Shown: one piece after another, positions 27,122-36,179 of the stretch | How positions within the stretch are numbered: position 1 is the stretch's first letter | Layout: each line of letters opens with the position of its first letter | Source of the DNA: Roseomonas marmotae | GTDB lineage: Bacteria > Pseudomonadota > Alphaproteobacteria > Acetobacterales > Acetobacteraceae | Length of the DNA stretch: 64,000 bases | Direction of reading: 5' to 3' | Assembly: GCF_017654485.1 (NCBI RefSeq) | Contig: NZ_CP061095.1 | Location: 82,501 to 146,500 of the forward strand | Made by a program: the position numbers and the translations under genes | The notes under the pieces: model-generated | Databases searched by the model: none | Seen by the model: the letters and a program-made list of their open reading frames with translations, nothing else | What the model was told of the DNA's origin: nothing

Positions 27122-28125
27122 TATTCCCGGAAGATGCGCGTGATCTCATGCGGGTCCTGCGTCACCGTCAGGGCCAGCGAGAGCAGGATGCGCGCCTTCT
27201 GTGGCGTCAGGTTATCGGCCACCAGGAAACCCTGTTGCCGCAGCTTCGTCGTGCGGAAGGTGCGGCCGCTGCCGGCGCGGGTCGATTGCACCACGACCAC
27301 GCCCCGCTTCGCCGCTTCCTGCAAGGGTTCCGCATCGCCGGGGCCACAGAAACCGGGGGCGAAGCCAGCCGAGACGATTCCCTTGGCCCCCGCCGCCAGG
27401 AAGGCGCGCACCGCCGTGCCGTCCGACCCCGCATAGGCATAGGCGATATCGACGCGCGGCAGCGCATCCAGCGCGCGGATGTCGAATTCCGTGTCTGGGG
27501 CCGCCCGGCGCAGAGGGCGGCGGTAGAAGGCCACAGCGTCGCCATCGGCGTGACCGAGGGCGCCGAAATCGGGAGAACGGAAAGTCTGCAGGCGGAATGT
27601 GGAGGTTTTCGTGACTTCCCGCGCTGCCATGATCTCGTCGTTGAGAAGCGTCAGCACACCCAGCCCGCGTGCGTCCGGGCAGGCCGCCACACGGATGGCA
27701 TTGGCCAGATTCATCCCCGCATCGCTGGAGAGCGCCGAGGCCGGCCGCTGCGAGCCCACCAGCACCACCGGCACCGGCACCTTCAGCGTCAGGTTCAGCG
27801 CATAAGCCGTCTCTTCCAGCGTGGCAGTGCCATGGCCGATGACAATGCCCGCCAGGCCGGGCTCCTCCGCCACAAGGCGATCGCAGAGCAGCACCAGCTC
27901 CTTCCATTCGGGGAAGGCGATATTCGGGCTGGGAACCGCGCGGAAGCGCACCGGCACCACATCGGCCCAGTCCTGCACTTCGGGGAAGCGGGTCAGGATC
28001 TCATCGGCCTGCATCATCTGCCCGGTCGCGGCATAGTCGAGCGTATCGAAGGGCCCCGCGCCGATGGAAGCGATGGTGCCGCCGGTGCCGATGAAGGCGA
28101 CGCGCGGCTTCGTGGATGCACTCAT
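27118..28125 (-). CDS. Asparaginase/glutaminase family protein
   Basis: This 335-aa protein belongs to the bacterial L-asparaginase family, which hydrolyses Asn (or Gln) side-chain amides. The first nucleophile motif is GTGGTIASIG (about 12-21). The second motif reads IGHGTATLEETAYAL, where the classic enzyme has HGTDTMEE. The catalytic Thr is kept but the following Asp is Ala. GSQRPASALSSDAGMNLANA and the C-terminal STRAGSGR are typical. No signal peptide is seen, so it is cytoplasmic. The substrate may differ from asparagine. It is convergent with ppsA, sharing the TTAG stops. Confidence 0.85.
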   Translation of the reverse strand: MSASTKPRVAFIGTGGTIASIGAGPFDTLDYAATGQMMQADEILTRFPEVQDWADVVPVRFRAVPSPNIAFPEWKELVLLCDRLVAEEPGLAGIVIGHGTATLEETAYALNLTLKVPVPVVLVGSQRPASALSSDAGMNLANAIRVAACPDARGLGVLTLLNDEIMAAREVTKTSTFRLQTFRSPDFGALGHADGDAVAFYRRPLRRAAPDTEFDIRALDALPRVDIAYAYAGSDGTAVRAFLAAGAKGIVSAGFAPGFCGPGDAEPLQEAAKRGVVVVQSTRAGSGRTFRTTKLRQQGFLVADNLTPQKARILLSLALTVTQDPHEITRIFREY

Positions 28126-28206
28126 GGGGAGGACTCGTTGCCCGGGATGAAGGCGGAAAGCCTATACCGGCTGCCCCGGCATCCAAAGCCCCGGTGGCGG
28201 GATGCC

Positions 28207-28244
28207 GCGCGAGGGCCGCCCGGCGCGCCGGGCGGCCCTCGCGC
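28207..28244. terminator. 38-bp perfect palindrome after pcaF
   Basis: Two 19-base arms (left arm GCGCGAGGGCCGCCCGGCG) are exact reverse complements with no spacer. It lies just after the pcaF stop in the direction of transcription and 82 bases before the asparaginase start, so it most likely ends the pca transcript. There is no T-run after it, so it may act by RNA structure with Rho or stabilise the 3' end. Confidence 0.6.
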
Positions 28245-28252
28245 ACCGGTTG

Positions 28253-29461
28253 TCAGACCCGCTCAAGCACGATGGCGATGCCCTGCCCGACGCCGATGCA
28301 CATGGTGGCCAGGGCATAACGCGCCCGGCGGCGATGCAACTCGGCCACGGCGGTCTGGATGATCCGGGCGCCGGACATGCCCAGCGGGTGCCCCAGGGCG
28401 ATGGCACCGCCGTTCGGGTTCACATGCTCGGCATCGTCGGGGAGGCCCAGGTCGCGCATCACCGCCAGCCCCTGGCTGGCGAAGGCCTCGTTCAGTTCGA
28501 TCACGTCGATCTCGGAGAGGGAGAGGCCGGCCTTCTCCAGCACCTTCCGCGTCGCCGGCGCCGGGCCGAAGCCCATGATGCGCGGCGGCACGCCCGCCGT
28601 CGCCATGGCCACCACCCGCGCGCGCGGCGTCAGGCCATAGCGGCCCGCGGCGGCCTCGCTGGCCACCAGGATGGCGCAGGCACCGTCGTTGACGCCGGAG
28701 GCATTGCCGGCGGTCACGCTGCCGCCTTCCTTGCGGAAGGGCGTGCCGAGCTTGGCCAGCGCCTCCAGCGTCGTCTCCGGGCGGGGATGCTCGTCGCGGG
28801 AGAAGATGATTGGGTCGCCCTTGCGGCGCTTGATCTCGACCGGGACGATCTCCTCGTCGAAGCGCCCGCTCTCCATGGCCGCCTTCGCCCGCTGCTGGCT
28901 GCGATAGGCGAAAAGATCCTGATCCTGGCGGGAGATCTGGAAATCGGCGGCGACGTTCTCGGCGGTCTCGGGCATGGAATCCACGCCGTATTGCGCCTTC
29001 ATCAGCGGATTGACGAAACGCCAGCCGATGGTGGTGTCATAGATCTCCGCCACGCGGCCGAAGGCCTCGGCGCTCTTGCCCTGCACGAAGGGGGCGCGGG
29101 TCATGCTTTCCACGCCGCCGGCCAGCATCAGCTCGGCCTCGCCGGATTTGATGGCGCGCGCCGCCATCCCCGTGGCATCCATGCCGGAGCCGCAGAGGCG
29201 GTTGACGGTGGTGCCACCGACCGTATCGGGAATGCCCGCCAGCAGGGAGGCCATGCGGGCGACGTTGCGGTTGTCCTCGCCCGCCTGGTTGGCGCAGCCC
29301 AGGATCACGTCGTCCAGCGCGCTCCAGTCCATGCCGGGGTTGCGTGCCATCAGCGCCTTGATGGGGACGGCGGCCAGGTCGTCCGCGCGCACGCTGGCCA
29401 GGGCGCCGGCATAGCGGCCGATGGGCGTCCGAATGGCGTCGCAGATGAATGCTTCAGTCAT
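28253..29461 (-). CDS. pcaF: 3-oxoadipyl-CoA thiolase
   Basis: This 402-aa thiolase cleaves 3-oxoadipyl-CoA to acetyl-CoA and succinyl-CoA, the last step of the beta-ketoadipate pathway. The acyl-enzyme Cys90 sits in VNRLCGSGMDA, the NEAFASQ loop near residue 340, the His in GGAIALGHPLGMSGAR and the second Cys (about 388) in ATMCIGVGQG. The start MTEAFICDAIRTPIGR is the family's usual N-terminus. It follows pcaJ at 32 bases in the same operon. Confidence 0.93.
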   Translation of the reverse strand: MTEAFICDAIRTPIGRYAGALASVRADDLAAVPIKALMARNPGMDWSALDDVILGCANQAGEDNRNVARMASLLAGIPDTVGGTTVNRLCGSGMDATGMAARAIKSGEAELMLAGGVESMTRAPFVQGKSAEAFGRVAEIYDTTIGWRFVNPLMKAQYGVDSMPETAENVAADFQISRQDQDLFAYRSQQRAKAAMESGRFDEEIVPVEIKRRKGDPIIFSRDEHPRPETTLEALAKLGTPFRKEGGSVTAGNASGVNDGACAILVASEAAAGRYGLTPRARVVAMATAGVPPRIMGFGPAPATRKVLEKAGLSLSEIDVIELNEAFASQGLAVMRDLGLPDDAEHVNPNGGAIALGHPLGMSGARIIQTAVAELHRRRARYALATMCIGVGQGIAIVLERV

Positions 29462-29493
29462 ATTACTTCCCTCAATATCCGTCCGGCCGCTCG

Positions 29494-30153
29494 TCAGCGC
29501 TGGTGAAGCTTCGCGCCGGTCTGCGCCTGCAGTGCCTCCAGCGTCAGGCCCGGCACCATCTCCAGCACCTCGAAACCCTTCGGCGTCACTTCGATGACCG
29601 CGAGATTTGTATAGATGCGCGTCACGACGCCCAGTGCCGTCAGCGGATAAGAGCATTGCTCCACCAGCTTCGGCTGACCGTCCTTGGTGGTGTGCTCCAT
29701 GAGCACCCAGAGCCGCTTGGCTCCGGCGGAAAGGTCCATGGCGCCGCCGACGGCCGGCGCGTTATCCGCCGCCGAGGTCGCCCAGTTGGCGATGTCGCCA
29801 TTCTCCGCCACCTCGAAGGCGCCAAGGACGCAGAGATCCAGATGCCCGCCGCGGATGATGGAGAAGCTGTCGGCCTGATGAAAGAAGCTGCCGCCGGGCC
29901 GCAGCGTCACCTGCTGCTTGCCGGCATTGATCAGCCAGGGGTCGGCCTGGTCCGGGGCAGGGGCGGGACCCATGCCCAGCAGTCCGTTCTCGGAATGGAA
30001 GACAACCTCGCGCTCCGGCGGCACGTAGTCGGCCACCATGGTCGGCAGGCCGATGCCGAGATTGACATACCAGCCTTCCGGGATGTCGCGCGCCATCCGC
30101 TCCGCCATCTGGCGGCGGGAGCGTGCCTGCACGTTTGCCTCGGTCGCGCTCAT
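29494..30153 (-). CDS. pcaJ: 3-oxoadipate CoA-transferase subunit B
   Basis: This 219-aa beta subunit moves CoA from succinyl-CoA to 3-oxoadipate. The catalytic Glu55 lies in HSENGLLGMGP. NLGIGLPTMVADYVP near the start and GGHLDLCVLGAFEV are typical of the family I CoA-transferase beta chain. The start overlaps the pcaI stop by 4 bases, so the two subunits are translationally coupled. Confidence 0.93.
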   Translation of the reverse strand: MSATEANVQARSRRQMAERMARDIPEGWYVNLGIGLPTMVADYVPPEREVVFHSENGLLGMGPAPAPDQADPWLINAGKQQVTLRPGGSFFHQADSFSIIRGGHLDLCVLGAFEVAENGDIANWATSAADNAPAVGGAMDLSAGAKRLWVLMEHTTKDGQPKLVEQCSYPLTALGVVTRIYTNLAVIEVTPKGFEVLEMVPGLTLEALQAQTGAKLHQR

Positions 30154-30845
30154 GCCGCCTTCTCCTGCACGCCCTCGCCATCGACGGGAACATGGATGAC
30201 GCGGTTGACGAAAATTCCGGGTGTGATGACGGACTCAGGCGGGATGCCGCCGAGCTCGACGATGCGGTTGGCCTGGACGATGGTCAGGCTGGCCGCCGTG
30301 GCCATCACGGGGTTGAAGTTTCGGCCGCTGCTGCGGAAGGTCAGGTTGCCCCATCGATCCGCCAGCTCCGCCTGCACCAGCGCCACATCCCCGTGCAGCG
30401 CCGTCTCCAGCACGCAGTGCTTGCCGTTGAACTCGGCGGTGGGCTTCCCCCTGGCCAGCAGGGTGCCGTAGCTGGTGGGAGTATAGAAGGCCGGGATGCC
30501 GGCACCGGCGGCGCGCAGCCGCTCTGCCAGCGTGCCCTGCGGCACCACTTCCAGCTCGATCTCGTGGTTACGGAACAGCTCCTCGAAGACCACCGATCCG
30601 GCGCTGCGGGGGAAGGAGCATATGATCTTCCGTGCCCTCCGCAGTTCCAGCAGCCGCGCCAGTCCCAAGCGCCCCGCGCCGGCGTTGTTGGCGACGATGG
30701 TGAGATCCCTGGCCCCGTGCTCGATCAGCCCGTCGATCAGCACATCCGGCTGCCCGACTGAGCCGAAGCCGCCCACCAGCACCGTGGCGCCATCCTGGAT
30801 GCCGGCCATGGCTTCGGCCATGTCCCTGACTTGCTTGTCGATCAT
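30150..30845 (-). CDS. pcaI: 3-oxoadipate CoA-transferase subunit A
   Basis: This 231-aa alpha subunit has the CoA-binding glycine motif VLVGGFGSVGQPDVLIDGLI near the N-terminus, then NNAGAGRLGLARLLELRRAR and GNLTFRSSGRNFNPVMATAA. Met at 30845 is chosen because family similarity starts at DKQVRDMAEAM. It is the first gene of pcaIJF, divergent from an IclR regulator 68 bases away. The upstream genes of protocatechuate breakdown are not in the window. Confidence 0.92.
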   Translation of the reverse strand: MIDKQVRDMAEAMAGIQDGATVLVGGFGSVGQPDVLIDGLIEHGARDLTIVANNAGAGRLGLARLLELRRARKIICSFPRSAGSVVFEELFRNHEIELEVVPQGTLAERLRAAGAGIPAFYTPTSYGTLLARGKPTAEFNGKHCVLETALHGDVALVQAELADRWGNLTFRSSGRNFNPVMATAASLTIVQANRIVELGGIPPESVITPGIFVNRVIHVPVDGEGVQEKAA

Positions 30846-30906
30846 GTCGCCTTCTCCCCGACCGATTGCCGAGAGATTGACCTGTTTGGGCGGAACGTGC
30901 AACGTT

Positions 30907-30921
30907 GTGCGCTATGCGAAC
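30907..30921. promoter_or_regulatory. Candidate Pca/IclR operator over the regulator's start codon
   Basis: GTGCGCTATGCGAAC is an imperfect dyad (GTGCG, 5-base spacer, CGAAC). Its reverse complement GTTCGCATAGCGCAC resembles the GTTCGATAATCGCAC-type sites bound by PcaU/PobR/PcaR regulators. It lies between the divergent pcaI and IclR genes and covers the regulator's ATG at 30914. This is a pattern match only. Confidence 0.45.
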
Positions 30922-31663
30922 ACTCCCGGAGAAGCCCGAAACCATCGGCAGCCTGGCGCGGGGCCTTTCGGTGATCGAGGCTTTCAGCCCGCTGCGGCCA
31001 AAGGCCAGCATCGCCGACATCGCACGGGCCACCGGACTGACCCGCGCTGCCGCACGCCGGTGCCTGCTGACCCTGCAGGAACTCGGCTACGCCGAATTCG
31101 ACGGGAAGTTCTTCACCCTGACGCCCAGGGTGCTCCGGCTCGGCGGCGCCTATCTCTCCAGCACGCCCCTGCCGGAGATCCTTCAGCCCGAGCTGGAGGC
31201 AGTGCGGGAAGCTGTGCAGGAATCCTGCTCCGCCGCCATCCTGGACGGGCCGGACGTGATCTACGTGGCACGCAGCGCAGCGCGGCGGATCATGTCGGTG
31301 TCGCTGGGGGTGGGCAGCCGGCTGCCCGCACATTGCACCTCGCTCGGCCGGGCGCTGCTCTCGACCCTGCCGGAAGCGCGGCTGGAGGCTTTCCTGGCCA
31401 GGCTGCCGCCGGGAACGGCGACGGAGCACACGCGCGCCGCCGTCGCCACGGCCCGAGCCGCTGGCTATGCCCTGGTGAACGAGGAGCTGGAGCCGGGCCT
31501 GCGTTCGGTCGCCATGCCCGTGCGGGATATGCGGGGACGCTGCGTCGCCGCCATCAATATCGGCGCCCATGCCGGCCGCGCGACGGATGAGGTGGTGGAG
31601 GAGCTGTTCCTGCCCGCCCTGCGCCGCGCGGTGGCCCGGCTGGCGGAACGCATCCCCGGATAA
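30914..31663 (+). CDS. IclR-family regulator, probably of pcaIJF
   Basis: A regulator of about 249 aa. The winged helix-turn-helix is ASIADIARATGLTRAAARRC with LLTLQELGYAEFDG, followed by the IclR effector domain (about 80-245) with SVSLGVGSRLPAHCTSLGRA and VAMPVRDMRGRCVAAINIGA. This matches the PcaR/PobR/PcaU group, which respond to beta-ketoadipate or protocatechuate. The divergent place next to pcaIJF supports that job. Met 30914 is preferred to 30905; the first three codons hold a second possible start. Confidence 0.88.
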   Translation: MRTLPEKPETIGSLARGLSVIEAFSPLRPKASIADIARATGLTRAAARRCLLTLQELGYAEFDGKFFTLTPRVLRLGGAYLSSTPLPEILQPELEAVREAVQESCSAAILDGPDVIYVARSAARRIMSVSLGVGSRLPAHCTSLGRALLSTLPEARLEAFLARLPPGTATEHTRAAVATARAAGYALVNEELEPGLRSVAMPVRDMRGRCVAAINIGAHAGRATDEVVEELFLPALRRAVARLAERIPG

Positions 31664-31666
31664 GGG

Positions 31667-31696
31667 AAGGGCGGGATGGTTACCCATCCCGCCCTT
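31667..31696. terminator. Bidirectional hairpin terminator
   Basis: AAGGGCGGGATGG (31667-31679) and CCATCCCGCCCTT (31684-31696) form a perfect 13-bp stem with a 4-base loop. It lies between the convergent ends of the IclR gene and rpoD and so can serve both. The flanks hold only short T or A runs. Confidence 0.8.
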
Positions 31697-31705
31697 GCTT
31701 GTCTC

Positions 31706-33508
31706 TTACGCCAGAAAGGAGCGCAGCGCCCGGCCCCGCCGGGACTGCTGAAGCTTCTTCAGCGCCTTCGCCTCGATCTGGCGGATACGCTCGCGGGTCA
31801 CGTTGAAGGTGCGGCCCACCTCTTCCAGCGTATGCTCATTCTCGGCACCGATGCCGAAGCGCATGCGCAGGATGCGCTCCTCACGCGGGCTGAGGCCGGA
31901 AAGCACGCTGGTCGCCGCGTCACGCAGGCTGGAACGGGCCGCCGCGTCGAAGGGCATCACCGCGTTCTCGTCCTCGATCAGGTCGCCCAGGCGGCCGTCA
32001 TCCTCTTCGCCGATCGGCGCTTCCAGGCTGATCGGCTCGCGCGCCAGGCGCTGCACCGTGCGGACCTTGTCCGGCGACATGCCCAGCTCGCCCGCCAGCT
32101 CCTCCGGCGTCGGCTCGCGGCCGGCCTTCTGGGCGAAGCGGCGGCTGGTGCGCGCCACCTTGGCCGCCGTCTCCGTCATATGCACGGGGACGCGGATGGT
32201 GCGGGACTGGTCGGCGATCGAACGCGTGATCGCCTGCCGGACCCACCAGGTGGCGTAGGTGCCGAACTTGAAGCCACGGCGCCAGTCGAACTTCTCGACC
32301 GCGCGCATCAGGCCGATATTGCCTTCCTGGATCAGGTCGCCAAACATCAGGCCGCGGTTGCGGTAGCGCTTGGCGATATGCACCACGAGGCGGAGATTGG
32401 CCTGGACCAGCTCCTCCTTGGCGCGGCGCATCTGGCGCTCGCCCTGGGCCACGGCATTGCAGACCTCGCGCAGGCGCGGGGCCGACAGGCCGTTCTCGAC
32501 CTCCAGCTTGGCGATCTCGGCACGGACGCCCTTCAGCTCCGCGGCCAGGTTGATCACCGGGGCACCACGGCGGCGCGGCTTCTCCAGCTTCAGCACGCCG
32601 GGAATCGCGGCCTCGCCGCCGTCCCAGATCCGCATGAAGTCGGTGGCCGAGACGCCGCAGCCCTGCGCGGCGCGCGAGGCGCGACCGTCCAGCGCCATCA
32701 GCTTGCGCTTGGCTTCCCGCACCGTGGCGACGAGCTGGTCCAGCCGGGCCGGGCGCAGGTGCACATTGGCCAGCAGGGTCGCCAGCTCGCGCCTGAGCTC
32801 CCGCGCTTCCTCGGCGGAAGCCTCCGGCAGGCGTGCGCGGGCGGCGAAGAGCGCCTCGAAGGAAGCCAGCACCTCCGGCTTCATCTTCTCCTCGAGGGTG
32901 GAATGCAGGCCAGGCTCGGCCTCATCCCCCTCGGGGCTGGTCTCGACGGAAGCCGCCGCATCGGCGGCCGCCATGGCCTCGACCTCCACCATGTCACGCA
33001 GCGGCACCTGGCCCTGCATCATGGAGTCGTACCAGGAGGTCAGCATGGTGAAAGTGCCGGGATGCTCGCAGAGCCCCGCCAGCATATCGTCGCGGCCGGC
33101 CTCGATCCGCTGCGCGACGGCGATCTCCGCCTCACGGGTCAGCAGGTCCGTGCCGCTCATCTCGCGCAGGAACATGCGCACCGGGTCATCGGTGCGGCTC
33201 ATCGAGGCTTCGTCGACGTTGCCGTCCGAGCCCTGGCTCTCGCGCGCCGTGGTGGCCGCGCCGTCCTCTGTCGAGGCTTCGGTGCCTTCTTCGGCCTCCT
33301 CGGTCTCGTTCAGCTCCTCGTCGGGCTCGGGCTGACCCTCGTCATCCTCGCCGACCCAGTTGCTTGGCGCGGCCGCGGGAGTATCTCCCTCGCGGCGACC
33401 CCAGGCCCCATCGTGGAAATTCTCGAAGGCACCCGTCCGGGCGCGGAGCGCGGGCTCGTTCTCCACCTCGTCCTGATCCATCGTTGCCTGCGTAAACATC
33501 CCGTCCAT
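31706..33508 (-). CDS. rpoD: RNA polymerase primary sigma factor
   Basis: A sigma-70 of 600 aa. Region 1.2 is at about 105-135 ([20 protein letters not shown]), then the acidic non-conserved region. Region 2 follows with [39 protein letters not shown] and [20 protein letters not shown]. Region 3 begins [12 protein letters not shown], and region 4.2 is [20 protein letters not shown] near the C-terminus. The N-terminal 100 residues are acidic and unconserved; region 1.1 is not obvious. This is the housekeeping sigma, single-copy and essential. Confidence 0.95.
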   Translation of the reverse strand: MDGMFTQATMDQDEVENEPALRARTGAFENFHDGAWGRREGDTPAAAPSNWVGEDDEGQPEPDEELNETEEAEEGTEASTEDGAATTARESQGSDGNVDEASMSRTDDPVRMFLREMSGTDLLTREAEIAVAQRIEAGRDDMLAGLCEHPGTFTMLTSWYDSMMQGQVPLRDMVEVEAMAAADAAASVETSPEGDEAEPGLHSTLEEKMKPEVLASFEALFAARARLPEASAEEARELRRELATLLANVHLRPARLDQLVATVREAKRKLMALDGRASRAAQGCGVSATDFMRIWDGGEAAIPGVLKLEKPRRRGAPVINLAAELKGVRAEIAKLEVENGLSAPRLREVCNAVAQGERQMRRAKEELVQANLRLVVHIAKRYRNRGLMFGDLIQEGNIGLMRAVEKFDWRRGFKFGTYATWWVRQAITRSIADQSRTIRVPVHMTETAAKVARTSRRFAQKAGREPTPEELAGELGMSPDKVRTVQRLAREPISLEAPIGEEDDGRLGDLIEDENAVMPFDAAARSSLRDAATSVLSGLSPREERILRMRFGIGAENEHTLEEVGRTFNVTRERIRQIEAKALKKLQQSRRGRALRSFLA

Positions 33509-34025
33509 GGTCTGAACCGCGCCCTTTCATAAGTGGATGCGGAGGACCGCCCCGCCATGCCGCACCGGAACCCTGACCCCAACGGCGAAGCACCACCCTT
33601 GGCACCGCAGGGAGCGGGGGCAGGCGATGCGGAGTCGGGGGAGGGCACGCGTTTCCGCGGCCGGGGCCTTACATAGGCAGTCCCGCGCCAGAGCACACCC
33701 CTAAACTGTCATCTTTCCTGTTCGTTGCCGGAGATCAGGCATGCGGAAAGAACAGGCACGGCCAGGAACCCGCCGAAGACAGGCTCTCCTGGTGGGCAAC
33801 AGAGGGTGGAAACAGCGACCGGGCGGGGTCTTGGCGCCGATGGGCCGGAGGCGCAACCCCCTCCTGATGCACGAGATCTTGTGGCGCGGAATCGGACATT
33901 CTGCCTCTTCTCCATTCATTCCACTGAAGTTCGCGCCAAATTGGGTATAAAACGGTCATATTATGGCTTGCGGGGCTGGGGGCGGGAGCGGACAGTAAAA
34001 TTTGTCCCGTCCATCCTTTCAGAGG
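33509..34025. other. Intergenic region upstream of rpoD
   Basis: This 517-base stretch lies between the divergent rpoD and IclR genes. It must carry the rpoD promoter. Short open frames here have no family look or ribosome site. The part from about 33900 on is richer in A+T (TTGGGTATAAAACGGTCATA), which would suit a promoter for the IclR gene. Nothing else is recognised. Confidence 0.5.
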
Positions 34026-34826
34026 ATGAAACGCTTGCCCATCGCCGTCGAGTCCGAGAGTAGCCTTCGCACCCTGTCCCGCGCCTCAGCCCTGCTGCAG
34101 CATCTGGCCGGCGCGCCGATGCGCTGCTGGCGGCTGACGGACCTCGCGGTCGCTTCCGGCCTGCACAAGGCCACCGTGCATCGCCTGCTGGGCGGGCTGA
34201 TGGCTGAGGGGCTGGTACAATCCCTTCCCGGTGGCTATACCCTGGGGCCGCAGGCCTGGCTGATTGGCCGCGCGGCCGCCCAGCGCTTCGATCTCAGTGG
34301 CTTCGCTACCCCCTTGCTGCGCCGCGTGGCGCAGGAGACGGGGGATGTCGCCCTGCTGGGGGTCATGATCGGCCACCACGTGCACTGCATGGCGCGGGAG
34401 GAGGGTGACTCGCCCATCTTGCCGACTTCCATCCGCGTCGGCGCCATCCGGCCTTTGGGCTGCGGTGCCCATGCCCTGGCGCTGCTCGCCGCCTTGCCCG
34501 CGGCCGAGGTGGAACGCGCCATCACCGTCACGGCACCGGAACGGGTCGGACGTTATGCGCCCATCACCGACGACTACCTGCGGCGGAGCGTCGTCGAGAC
34601 ACAGGCCCAGGGCTATGCCGTGAATGAAGGCGTGATCGTCAGCGGTATGACGGCGGTGGCCGTCGCCGTACGGGACTCCTGGGGGCGGCCGATCGCCGCC
34701 TTGAGTTGCTCCGCCATTTCGGAACGGCTTCTGCCGGAGCGGCGTCCCTTCGTCGTCGCTCTGCTGCGGCAGGAAGCCGGGAGGCTTGAGGCCATGTTGC
34801 GCCCGGCGACGGTCGAGGCGATCTGA
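34026..34826 (+). CDS. IclR-family transcription regulator
   Basis: A regulator of about 266 aa. The helix-turn-helix is RLTDLAVASGLHKATVHRLL with GGLMAEGLVQS, and the effector domain follows (TSIRVGAIRPLGCGAHALAL, MTAVAVAVRDSWGRPIAALS). Met at 34026 is taken since the earlier one at 34002 precedes low-similarity residues. It is 183 bases upstream of, and parallel to, an acyl-CoA-dehydrogenase-like gene, which it may regulate. The effector is unknown. Confidence 0.85.
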   Translation: MKRLPIAVESESSLRTLSRASALLQHLAGAPMRCWRLTDLAVASGLHKATVHRLLGGLMAEGLVQSLPGGYTLGPQAWLIGRAAAQRFDLSGFATPLLRRVAQETGDVALLGVMIGHHVHCMAREEGDSPILPTSIRVGAIRPLGCGAHALALLAALPAAEVERAITVTAPERVGRYAPITDDYLRRSVVETQAQGYAVNEGVIVSGMTAVAVAVRDSWGRPIAALSCSAISERLLPERRPFVVALLRQEAGRLEAMLRPATVEAI

Positions 34827-35009
34827 CGCCCGTGATCCACAGCCCTCCGGCTGACGCCGCTACCGCCGGGGGATCGCGATATTCGTGCGTGAATTGTTGA
34901 TTGACTCTTCCTCCATCGTGGTTTGATCATCGGAGGTAATCCCGTTCCGTGGAATGGCCCGGCCATGGCTGGTCCTCTCCCTGGCGGGGCGAGAACCGAA
35001 GGTGTGTCG

Positions 35010-36164
35010 ATGTCCCTCGCGCTTGCCACGTCGCCACTGCCGCCTGACCCGGCCGCGCTGATCGAGGAACTCGCCGGGCGGGCCGCGGCCTACGACCGCG
35101 AGGCCAGCTTCCCACATGAGAATATCGCCGCCCTGCACCGGGCCGGGCTCCTCGGTCTGACGGTGCCCCGCGCATATGGCGGGGCGGGGGCCGGGCTGGC
35201 CGAGGCCGCCGAGGCCATCGGCCTCGTCGCGCAAGGCTGCGCCTCCACGGGTCTGATCTTCGCCATGCAGCTGACGCAACAGGCGGCGCTGGCTCGTAAT
35301 GAGCGCGTGTCCCCCGCCCTCCGGGCCCGGGTCGGCATGGATGCCGTGCGCCAGGGTGCGTTGATGAATGCGCTGCGGGTGGAACCGGAACTGGGCTCCC
35401 CCTCCCGTGGCGGGCTGCCACGGACCCTGGTCCGCCGCCAGGCCGATGGCAGCTTGCGCCTCTCCGGGCGTAAGATTTATTCCACCGGTGCGCCGGGTCT
35501 TTCCTGGATGCTGGTCTGGGCACGGGACGATGCCGAGGCGCCGAATATCGGCCTGGTGCTTGTGCCGGCCGGCGCGCCGGGCCTCCGCATCGAGGAAAGC
35601 TGGGACCACCTGGGCATGCGGGCGACCGGCAGCCATGACGTGGTCTTCGAGGATGTGCCACTGCCGGGCGATCATGCCCTGGACCTGCGCCCGCCCGCCG
35701 CCTGGGGCGCGCCGGACCCGGCCTTCGGCAACTGGAACGCGGCCACTCTGGGCGCGCTCTATACCGGCATCGCGCGGGCGGCGCGCGACTGGACCGTCAC
35801 CTTCCTGCGGCATCGGGTGCCGACGGGGCTGGGGGCACCGCTGGCCACGCTGCCACGGATGCAGGAGAAGATGGGGGAGATCGAGGCCCTGCTGGCAGCC
35901 AATAAGCGGCTGATCGCCTCGCTGGCCCGCGACTTCGATGCCGGCCGAGCCGCACCGATGGCGGAGGCGCATGCGCTGAAGTCGCTGCTGGTGGAGAATG
36001 CCGTCCGCGCGGTGGAAACGGCTGCCGGCCTCGCCGGCAATCACGCCCATAGCCGGCGGAACCCGCTGGAGCGGCATTTGCGGGACGTGCTCTGCGGCCG
36101 CGTTCACGTGCCGACCGCCGAGGCGGCGCATGTGGCGGCCGGCCGTGCCGCGCTGCTGCCCTGA
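35010..36164 (+). CDS. Acyl-CoA dehydrogenase-like flavoprotein
   Basis: This 384-aa protein has the acyl-CoA dehydrogenase fold: N-terminal helices (AALHRAGLLGLTVPRAYGGA), the middle beta domain (LRLSGRKIYSTGAPGLSWML, SWDHLGMRATGSHDVVFEDV) and a C-terminal helical bundle. The active-site base of true dehydrogenases cannot be placed with confidence. The pattern GMRATGSHDV is shared with the DszC/SfnB branch, which are FMN-dependent monooxygenases. The C-terminal R-NP-ER-RD motif is present (RRNPLERHLRDVLCGRVHVP). The substrate is unknown. It ends 15 bases from the convergent dedA-type gene. Confidence 0.82.
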   Translation: MSLALATSPLPPDPAALIEELAGRAAAYDREASFPHENIAALHRAGLLGLTVPRAYGGAGAGLAEAAEAIGLVAQGCASTGLIFAMQLTQQAALARNERVSPALRARVGMDAVRQGALMNALRVEPELGSPSRGGLPRTLVRRQADGSLRLSGRKIYSTGAPGLSWMLVWARDDAEAPNIGLVLVPAGAPGLRIEESWDHLGMRATGSHDVVFEDVPLPGDHALDLRPPAAWGAPDPAFGNWNAATLGALYTGIARAARDWTVTFLRHRVPTGLGAPLATLPRMQEKMGEIEALLAANKRLIASLARDFDAGRAAPMAEAHALKSLLVENAVRAVETAAGLAGNHAHSRRNPLERHLRDVLCGRVHVPTAEAAHVAAGRAALLP

Positions 36165-36179
36165 GGCGAGCCGGGTGGC

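Noticed and set aside
31676..33532. Plus-strand open frame of 618 codons opposite rpoD
   Set aside because: It is a complement of a highly conserved sigma-70 gene, and there is no recognisable domain.
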